DNA of 5,435 bases, from assembly GCA_020853375.1 (NCBI GenBank), contig JADYZA010000158.1, positions 1 through 5,435 of the forward strand, written 5' to 3'. Positions 1 through 4,839 of this stretch are shown piece after piece (within the stretch, counting starts at the first letter, position 1; every line of letters begins with the position of its first letter). The notes under the pieces were generated by a model that was not told the origin of the DNA, did no database searches, and saw only the letters and a program-made list of their open reading frames with translations. The translations under genes were made by a program, and so were the position numbers. The stretch is from Verrucomicrobiota bacterium. Lineage in GTDB: Bacteria; Verrucomicrobiota; Kiritimatiellia; Kiritimatiellales; Tichowtungiaceae.

Positions 1-802
1 CCGACCACCAGGTTTTGCCCATGATGGAAGCCATGAAATTTTGCGGCACATAACCATGAATGCCCGCGCCAATGCCGATACCGACCAGCACGTAAATCCA
101 CACGCGGCCCACAATGTCTTTAACCGCGTCAAGTCCAAGCCGGATGCGTGCGGGCCAATCCAGTTCTGCGTCCTCAACACCGTTGCCAGTCTGCGTCTGG
201 TAAACCCAGTCTTCGACATGTTTCTCCAACCGCAGTCTCCCGATCACCCAGCCAGAAACAATCGCGATCACCACGCCGGTTACCAGATAGATCGCTGCGA
301 CTTTCCAGCCGAACAGTCCGAACAGCAGAACCAGCGCGATCTCATTCACCATCGGCGCTGAAATCAGAAAAGAAAGCGTCACACCCAGCGGAACGCCGGT
401 CGTGACGAAACCGATGAACAGCGGCACCGCTGAACAGGAACAGAACGGCGTGACAATGCCCAGTAGTGCCGCCAGCACATTGCCGGTAAACTCGTGTTTG
501 CCGGAAAGAATCCGGCGTGTCCGTTCCGGCGTGAAAAATGAGCGGACGATGCCGACGCCGAACACGACCAGCACAAGCAGCATCAAAACCTTGGGCGCTT
601 CATAAACAAAAAATTCCACCGCGGCGGCCAAATGTGAACCGTGCGCCATTCCGAGCAGTGAACAGGTTACCCACGCCGCGACCGACGCGAGACTGCGGTA
701 CACCAGCCACCAGACCGACAGACCCGCGACACTCCAAGTCAGATATTTACGCCAGACGGGCGGATAAGTGGTGTTCGGCTGAATTTCAGGTTCTCTGCTC
801 AT
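1..802 (-). CDS. ArsP_1/DUF318 (YraQ-like) family membrane permease, 3' end cut by the window
   Basis: An open frame runs from an ATG at 802 to the window edge, giving 267 residues without a stop; the missing C-terminus is probably a few dozen residues, since family members are usually about 300-350 aa. The translation shows a short polar N-terminus, a first hydrophobic segment near residues 21-48, a second at 60-88, and then the family hallmark TPFCSCSAVP at 118-127 (Cys121, Cys123). SAPMVNE follows at 148-154, with further membrane segments at about 155-188 and 235-250. A hydrophilic loop (190-225) separates the two halves. Known family: PF03773 permeases, including ArsP exporters of trivalent organoarsenicals, often next to ArsR-type regulators. 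The ArsR gene upstream on the same strand supports metalloid efflux, but the substrate is inferred. No Shine-Dalgarno precedes ATG 802; an in-frame GTG at 826 would add eight residues and lies inside the repeat element. Confidence 0.88.
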   Translation of the reverse strand, partial: MSREPEIQPNTTYPPVWRKYLTWSVAGLSVWWLVYRSLASVAAWVTCSLLGMAHGSHLAAAVEFFVYEAPKVLMLLVLVVFGVGIVRSFFTPERTRRILSGKHEFTGNVLAALLGIVTPFCSCSAVPLFIGFVTTGVPLGVTLSFLISAPMVNEIALVLLFGLFGWKVAAIYLVTGVVIAIVSGWVIGRLRLEKHVEDWVYQTQTGNGVEDAELDWPARIRLGLDAVKDIVGRVWIYVLVGIGIGAGIHGYVPQNFMASIMGKTWWS

Positions 803-821
803 ACGTTTGTTTCGATTTTTC

Positions 822-901
822 CCCACGAATCTGCACGAATGAACACGAATAAGGCTCCGTTTCGGATGTTTAGATTCGAGAAAATTAGTGTGATTCGTGG
901 G
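822..901. repeat. Intergenic inverted-repeat element with 10-bp-phased CACGAAT units
   Basis: CCCACGAATC at 822-831 is the exact reverse complement of GATTCGTGGG at 892-901, forming a 10-bp stem. The left arm holds three exact CACGAAT copies at 824-830, 834-840 and 844-850, starting exactly 10 bp apart. The right arm continues inward with ATTAGTGTG, which mirrors a CACGAAT unit with one mismatch, and a GATTCG half-unit lies at 873-878. A small TCCG-ttt-CGGA hairpin sits at 856-866. The element fills most of the 130-bp gap between the arsR stop and the permease start. From memory, similar attcgtg-rich intergenic repeats are dispersed through several PVC-type genomes; this window has only one copy, so dispersal is not shown here. 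It could act as an RNA hairpin between the two genes, or be a MITE-like or REP-like remnant. Confidence 0.7.
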
Positions 902-932
902 CAGTTCTCAATATGTGTCGATGTTTCCTGTC

Positions 933-1259
933 TCAATGTTTGCAGGCGGTGATTTTGATCAGGGCTTTTCGGTCGGCTTTAATGCCGGAGTCGGTCAAGA
1001 CTTCGGTTTCCAACCATTGGAAAAGCGGGGCAGGGAAGTCGGCGGTCAGCCGGTAATGCACCCAGCGGCCAGCCTTGCGGCTTTGTACCAGACCAGAGCG
1101 GATCAGCAGTCCCATGTGGCGCGACGCCGTGGCACCGGTTACTTGCAGGAGTTCAATAATGTGGCAGGCGCAAAGTTCCTCATTATTCATCAGCGCCGCA
1201 ACCACCCGCAGGCGGTTGCGGTCGGAAAGAGCTTTCATGGCATTCAGCGGTTTATTCAT
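933..1259 (-). CDS. arsR: ArsR/SmtB-family metalloid-responsive repressor
   Basis: A 108-residue winged-helix repressor, within the usual 95-120 aa. The N-terminal helix (KALSDRNRLRVVAALM, 9-24) leads into ELCACH at 28-33. This matches the metal-binding helix of ArsR proteins (ELCVCDLC in E. coli plasmid ArsR), giving Cys30 and Cys32. The position of the third E. coli cysteine is Ile here; Cys106 lies near the C-terminus. The recognition helix-turn-helix covers about 39-58 (QVTGATASRHMGLL...) and the wing is RKAGRWVHYRL (61-71). Such proteins repress DNA until As(III)/Sb(III) binds the cysteines. I chose ATG 1259 because it begins at the conserved helix and leaves the promoter and dyad upstream intact; an ATG at 1280 would add seven residues and place the operator-like dyad partly inside the gene. 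No Shine-Dalgarno is seen. The stop is TGA at 933-935. It is followed on the same strand by the permease, the likely target gene. Confidence 0.9.
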   Translation of the reverse strand: MNKPLNAMKALSDRNRLRVVAALMNNEELCACHIIELLQVTGATASRHMGLLIRSGLVQSRKAGRWVHYRLTADFPAPLFQWLETEVLTDSGIKADRKALIKITACKH

Positions 1260-1265
1260 GCCGTC

Positions 1266-1295
1266 TTTATACTTAGTCATTTGGCTAAACGTCAA
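1266..1295 (-). promoter_or_regulatory. Putative sigma70-type promoter of arsR
   Basis: Reading the minus strand, TTGACG (1295-1290) and TATAAA (1271-1266) are separated by 18 bp. Both are close to the TTGACA/TATAAT consensus. The expected transcription start, about seven bases downstream, falls on or next to the A of the arsR ATG at 1259. The mRNA would therefore be leaderless or nearly so, consistent with the absence of a ribosome binding site. Deduced from sequence only. Confidence 0.5.
1273..1288. promoter_or_regulatory. Candidate ArsR operator (16-bp dyad)
   Basis: TTAGTCATTTGGCTAA is an imperfect palindrome: outer TTAG/CTAA arms plus an inner C/G pair around an AT-rich centre. It lies wholly within the 18-bp spacer of the putative arsR promoter, where a dimeric repressor would block RNA polymerase. 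A second, overlapping imperfect dyad, TTTGGC-N5-GTCAAA (1280-1296), covers the -35 box. Either could be the ArsR site. Assignment is by position and symmetry, not by match to a known ArsR box. Confidence 0.45.
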
Positions 1296-1346
1296 ACTAT
1301 GATTAGAAAAATCTGTTCGCTGAAAAAACAATAATCGGATTGCGCT

Positions 1347-1363
1347 GGCGGCGCGTCGCCGCC
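1347..1363. repeat. GC-rich hairpin in the arsR-prfC divergent intergenic region
   Basis: GGCGGCG (1347-1353) and CGCCGCC (1357-1363) are perfect reverse complements separated by CGT, forming a 7-bp all-GC stem with a 3-nt loop, 26 bp before the prfC start at 1390. It is not followed by a convincing T-run close enough to make it a terminator on the plus strand (CTCTTTTT starts about 12 bases later). It may be a REP-like sequence or a structured prfC leader; I cannot distinguish these. Confidence 0.45.
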
Positions 1364-1389
1364 TACAGTCTCTGCTCTTTTTACCCCGG

Positions 1390-3006
1390 ATGACTGCTAT
1401 GAGTTTTGAACAGGAAATTGCCAAACGGCGGACGATTGCGATTATTTCGCACCCGGACGCCGGGAAGACAACGCTGACGGAAAAGCTTTTGCTGTACGGC
1501 GGCGCACTTCAGCTGGCTGGTTCGGTGACGGCGCGCAAGAGTCAGCGGGCAACGACCTCTGACTGGATGGAGCTGGAACGCCAGCGCGGAATTTCCGTTA
1601 CCTCGACCGTGCTTCAGTTCGAATACCGCGGATTCTGCGTCAATCTGCTCGATACGCCCGGCCACAAAGATTTTTCCGAAGACACCTATCGCGTTCTGAT
1701 GGCGGTGGATTCGGTGGTGATGGTGATCGATGCCGCGAAGGGGATTGAAAGCCAGACACGCAAGCTGTTTGAAATCTGCCGGATGCGCGGTATTCCGATT
1801 TTCACCTTCATGAACAAGCTGGATCGCCCGTCGCGCGATGCGCTGTCGCTGATTGACGAACTGGAGCAGACGCTGCAACTGCGGGTTTGCGCGATGAACT
1901 GGCCTCTGGGTAATGGTTCCGATTTCCAAGGTGTGTATGACCGGCAGGCGAAACAGGCGCATTTTTTCGAACGCACAGCGCACGGCGCGTACCGCGCGCC
2001 GGTGGCGTTGCATGCGGTGACCGACTCGCAAGTGCGCGACCGGATGCCGAAAAATGCCTACGAATCGTTGATTAACGAGCTGGATGTTCTCGATACCGCC
2101 GGTGAAGTGTTCAATCTGCCGGAGGTTCAGTCTGGCGATTTGAGTCCGGTGTTTTTCGGCAGTGCGATCAATAACTTCGGCGTCCAGCTCATGTTGGATG
2201 CGATTGTCGATTATGCGCCTGCACCGCAACCGCGGTTTTCCGGCGAGCAGAAAATCTTTCCGGAGAATTCAAAATTCTCCGGGTTCATTTTCAAGATTCA
2301 GTCGAATATGGACCCGAAGCACCGCGACCAGATCGCCTTTCTGCGAATCTGTTCCGGATGCTTCACTCGCGACATGCGTGTGACTCATTCGCGCACCGGA
2401 GAGCTGGTTCGGCTTTCGAGTTCCCACCGGGTTTTCGCCCGCGACCGCGAAACGGTGGATACGGCGTATCCCGGCGACGTCATCGGTCTGGTCGGCCACA
2501 CCGGATTTGGTATCGGCGACACGCTGACCGAGGATCCGTCCATCCTGTACCATGAAATGCCGCAGTTCGCGCCGGAGTGTTTTGCCATGCTCTATAATCC
2601 GGTTCCCGCGCAGTACAAACGCTTTCAGGCCGGCGTGAAACATCTTTTGCAGGAAGGCGCTTTGCAGTCGTTTCACTTTCCGGATCAGGCTCAGAACGCG
2701 CCGCTGCTGGGTGCCGTTGGTGTATTGCAGTTTGAGGTGTTCAAATACCGGCTGGAAAACGAATACGGCGCGACGGCCCGGCTCGAACCGGCTCCGTATA
2801 AAATTATCCGCTGGGTGGATGAATCCGGCGGGGCGGCCTCAGTGGTGACGGAATCAATGCTTCCGCCAAGCTGCCGCCTGCTGCTGGATTCCTCGGATCG
2901 GAAAGTGATGCTGTTCGATTCCGAATGGATCGTGAAATTTTTCTGCGAACGTAATCCGGAAGTCCGTCTGCTGACTCTGCCGATCAAGGTGGCGAAGCGC
3001 GATTAA
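1390..3006 (+). CDS. prfC: Peptide chain release factor 3 (RF3), translational GTPase
   Basis: A 538-residue protein matching RF3 (E. coli 529 aa) over its whole length. The GTPase motifs are intact: P-loop HPDAGKT at 21-27, RGIS at 66-69, DTPGH at 88-92 and NKLD at 142-145. RF3-typical stretches follow: FFGSAINNFGV at about 255-265, MDPKHRDQIAFLR near the start of the second domain, AYPGDVIGL, FAPE, and GAVGVLQFEV with RLENEYGA in the C-terminal domain. RF3 uses GTP in the cytoplasm to remove RF1/RF2 from the ribosome after peptide release. ATG 1390 gives the same N-terminal length as E. coli; ATG 1399 (MSFEQEIAKRR) is equally plausible, with GGATGA at 1388-1393 as a weak ribosome binding site. 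The gene is divergent from arsR. Its TAA stop is 6 bp from the stop of the opposing sugar kinase gene. No frameshift or missing motif is seen. Confidence 0.96.
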   Translation: MTAMSFEQEIAKRRTIAIISHPDAGKTTLTEKLLLYGGALQLAGSVTARKSQRATTSDWMELERQRGISVTSTVLQFEYRGFCVNLLDTPGHKDFSEDTYRVLMAVDSVVMVIDAAKGIESQTRKLFEICRMRGIPIFTFMNKLDRPSRDALSLIDELEQTLQLRVCAMNWPLGNGSDFQGVYDRQAKQAHFFERTAHGAYRAPVALHAVTDSQVRDRMPKNAYESLINELDVLDTAGEVFNLPEVQSGDLSPVFFGSAINNFGVQLMLDAIVDYAPAPQPRFSGEQKIFPENSKFSGFIFKIQSNMDPKHRDQIAFLRICSGCFTRDMRVTHSRTGELVRLSSSHRVFARDRETVDTAYPGDVIGLVGHTGFGIGDTLTEDPSILYHEMPQFAPECFAMLYNPVPAQYKRFQAGVKHLLQEGALQSFHFPDQAQNAPLLGAVGVLQFEVFKYRLENEYGATARLEPAPYKIIRWVDESGGAASVVTESMLPPSCRLLLDSSDRKVMLFDSEWIVKFFCERNPEVRLLTLPIKVAKRD

Positions 3007-3012
3007 GCGGAA

Positions 3013-4125
3013 TCAGGCGAAGGCTTCTGTCAGAATCTGTTTGATCTGCCGTTTACGGATTTCAATGCTTTCGCAAAGACGGAACTGAACAACCGCGCGG
3101 TGCAGGTTTTGGTCGGGGCTCCGGATTTTGAAATAGATGTTGCCTGCCAGATGATCCTGAAAGAAGCGCATGCCGAGTTCCAGCGGAATGAGGCGCACAG
3201 AGTCGTACAGATATTTCCGGTCGTTTTCCGTCAGGAATCCTTTGGCATACACCATGTAACCGCGGATAAAGGCGTCGCAAAAGTTCAGGTCAAACGCCAC
3301 GCCAGAAATATCCTCGGCTTCCTCACCCTTCCGGTTGCACAGCGAACGCAAGGCATCACCGAAGTCGTAGTGAATCAATCCCGGCTTAACCGTATCGAGA
3401 TCAATAATGGCGGTGCCTTTGCCGGTGTAGTCATCGATCATGAAATTATTAACCTTCGGATCGCCGTGAATCAGGCGCATCTTTAGTTCGCCGGTATCGA
3501 GCGCATTCTGCAGAACGGGAACAAATCCGCGCCGGGCATCAATAAATTTATGCAGACTGCGCACCTGTTCCGACGTTCGGAACAATTCGCGGGCTTTTTC
3601 TCCGGCGGCGGTTTGATCATATTTTTCCAGATACTTCGGCGTCTCGTGGTAGCCCGGAAGCGTATCGTGCAGGCTGGCCGGATCAATTCCTGAGATCAAC
3701 CGATGAAACTGTCCGAGAACCACGCCGATTTCATAGGCGTGCTCTTCGCTCTGAGCGGTGTCAAACGATGAGGCGGAGGCGATCAGCGTCATGGCGCGCC
3801 AGTAATTACCGGTATCGTCCTTGAACATGTCCTGGCCGTTTTTGGATGGAATAATTCGCGGGAGCTGCCATATCCGGTCCGCGTCATCGCTCTCGCGCAA
3901 AAGCTGCTCGTGGCAGTGCTGGGTGAGCAGCCGCATATTTTCCATAATCCAGTCCGGCCGGGTAAAAACAAGGTGGTTCACCCGCTGAATAATCACCCGC
4001 TCTTCGGAAAAGTGGGTTCGGAATACGGCAATGTAGGTGTCGTTCACATTGCCGCTGGTGGTCGGACGCATGCTGGCCAGCCGACCGTGCAACTCAAACT
4101 GCTGTGCAATCTGCTCAGGTGTCAT
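3013..4125 (-). CDS. NahK-like phosphotransferase (APH fold), probable N-acetylhexosamine or other sugar 1-kinase
   Basis: A 370-residue aminoglycoside-phosphotransferase-fold kinase. Its motifs parallel Bifidobacterium NahK (about 360 aa), as recalled: IIQRVNHLVF at 45-54 in the nucleotide-binding lobe, the catalytic loop HGDPKVNN at 220-227 (Asp222 as likely base, Asn227), and metal-binding IDLDTVKPG at 241-249. Then come DFGDALRS (254-261) and ELGMRFFQDHLAGNIYF (316-332), equivalent to NahK's ECGMRFLADYLEGDIYF. NahK phosphorylates GlcNAc/GalNAc at C1 with ATP in the cytoplasm. The substrate here is inferred; related proteins are often labelled only as phosphotransferase family. ATG 4125 has no Shine-Dalgarno; the frame is open upstream to a TAA at 4168-4170 without an ATG. 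It lies 51 bp downstream of nth on the same strand, so co-transcription is likely. No sugar-nucleotide pathway gene is in view. Confidence 0.85.
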   Translation of the reverse strand: MTPEQIAQQFELHGRLASMRPTTSGNVNDTYIAVFRTHFSEERVIIQRVNHLVFTRPDWIMENMRLLTQHCHEQLLRESDDADRIWQLPRIIPSKNGQDMFKDDTGNYWRAMTLIASASSFDTAQSEEHAYEIGVVLGQFHRLISGIDPASLHDTLPGYHETPKYLEKYDQTAAGEKARELFRTSEQVRSLHKFIDARRGFVPVLQNALDTGELKMRLIHGDPKVNNFMIDDYTGKGTAIIDLDTVKPGLIHYDFGDALRSLCNRKGEEAEDISGVAFDLNFCDAFIRGYMVYAKGFLTENDRKYLYDSVRLIPLELGMRFFQDHLAGNIYFKIRSPDQNLHRAVVQFRLCESIEIRKRQIKQILTEAFA

Positions 4126-4176
4126 GGTCAGTTTGTAGCGAATTATCGCGCGATTGTCGTTCGGAAATTACCGCTT

Positions 4177-4809
4177 TTACGTCCGGGAAGGGAATAGCTC
4201 CCGGCAGATTTGGCATTTCTTTCCGTCGCAACCGCGCGCCGTGCAGTATTCCCGTCCGTAAAGAATCAGCTGAATGTGCAGCTTATTCCACCGTTCCGGC
4301 GGAAAGAGCTTTTTCAAATCAGCTTCGGTCTGGACGACGTTCTTGCCGCTGGTCAGTTTCCAGCGCTGAGCGAGGCGGTGAATATGCGTATCCACCGGAA
4401 ACGCCGGAACGCCGAATGCCTGCGCCATAATCACCGATGCCGTCTTATGCCCGACACCGGGCAGTTTTTCCAAAGCTTGGAAACTGTCTGGAACTTTTCC
4501 TCCGTGTTCTGCGACCAGCATCTTCGACATCTCGAAAATCGATTTCGACTTATTATTCGCCAGCCCGCAGGTTTCAATCAGCTTGCGGATTTTTTCCTGA
4601 CCGAGCCTCACCATTTTTTCCGGCGTGTCGGCTTTGGCAAACAGTGCGGGCGTCACCAGATTGACCCGCTTATCGGTGCATTGCGCGGAAAGAATCACGG
4701 CGACGAGCAACGTGTAAGCGTCTTTGTGTTCCAGCGGCACCTCAACAGTTGGATACAGCTCTTCCAACCGACCGCCGATAAATTCCGCCCGCGCCTTTTT
4801 GGTTTTCAT
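4177..4809 (-). CDS. nth: Endonuclease III, DNA glycosylase/AP lyase with variant Fe-S cysteine pattern
   Basis: A 210-residue protein, the usual length (E. coli Nth 211). It removes oxidised pyrimidines and cleaves the abasic site in base excision repair. LLVAVILSAQCTDKRVN (34-50) is the conserved N-terminal helix region. The helix-hairpin-helix LPGVGHKTA at 116-124 carries the catalytic lysine (Lys122), and VDTHIHRLAQRW (139-150) carries the catalytic aspartate (Asp140). The C-terminal cluster has four cysteines, Cys189, 194, 199 and 202, spaced C-x4-C-x4-C-x2-C. The textbook E. coli arrangement is C-x6-C-x2-C-x5-C, and the chain ends only eight residues after Cys202. ATG 4809 is the natural start by length; no Shine-Dalgarno precedes it. 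It is divergent from mvaD across 30 bp and leads into the sugar kinase. The enzyme call is secure; the cluster-binding mode is uncertain. Confidence 0.95.
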   Translation of the reverse strand: MKTKKARAEFIGGRLEELYPTVEVPLEHKDAYTLLVAVILSAQCTDKRVNLVTPALFAKADTPEKMVRLGQEKIRKLIETCGLANNKSKSIFEMSKMLVAEHGGKVPDSFQALEKLPGVGHKTASVIMAQAFGVPAFPVDTHIHRLAQRWKLTSGKNVVQTEADLKKLFPPERWNKLHIQLILYGREYCTARGCDGKKCQICRELFPSRT

Positions 4810-4839
4810 TTGCGCCGCATTCTAAGGTATCTTCGCGGC
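4810..4839. promoter_or_regulatory. 30-bp divergent nth-mvaD intergenic region
   Basis: Only 30 bp separate the two start codons, so both promoters must overlap the opposing gene. On the minus strand TAGAAT (4824-4819) resembles a -10 box and ends 9 bp before the nth ATG, implying a leader of a few bases at most; no good -35 is seen. On the plus strand AAGG (4824-4827) lies 12 nt before the mvaD ATG, too far for a strong ribosome binding site. These are weak matches. Confidence 0.3.

Noticed and set aside
41..852. Overlapping plus-strand open frames of 67-106 codons opposite the permease
   Set aside because: Their translations are Arg/Pro/Ser-rich with no membrane or domain pattern; the minus strand encodes a coherent polytopic permease through the same bases.
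822..901. CRISPR-like array from the three CACGAAT units
   Set aside because: Units are 7 bp with 3-bp gaps, far too short for CRISPR repeats and spacers, and no cas gene is present.
1298..1303. TATGAT as a -10 box for prfC on the plus strand
   Set aside because: No acceptable -35 hexamer at 16-18 bp; the closest TTGGCT is only 11 bp upstream. The prfC promoter remains unassigned.
897..1334. Plus-strand open frame of 145 codons over arsR
   Set aside because: It lies antisense to the clear ArsR winged-helix protein and begins inside the intergenic repeat; no recognisable domain.
1260..1424. N-terminal extension of ArsR to an ATG at 1424 or 1280
   Set aside because: The 1424 extension overlaps the prfC start and reads the GC hairpin as an Arg run; the 1280 start would put half of the promoter/operator dyad inside the gene. 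The conserved helix begins right after ATG 1259.
1381..2229. Long minus-strand open frame (282 codons) opposite the first half of prfC
   Set aside because: The protein is low-complexity, His/Arg/Gln-rich and resembles nothing; it is the antisense shadow of a well-supported GTPase gene with biased codon positions.
4145..4154. Perfect 10-bp palindrome ATCGCGCGAT in the nth-kinase gap
   Set aside because: Short, made of self-complementary CG steps and without a loop; expected by chance and not linked to a promoter I can support.
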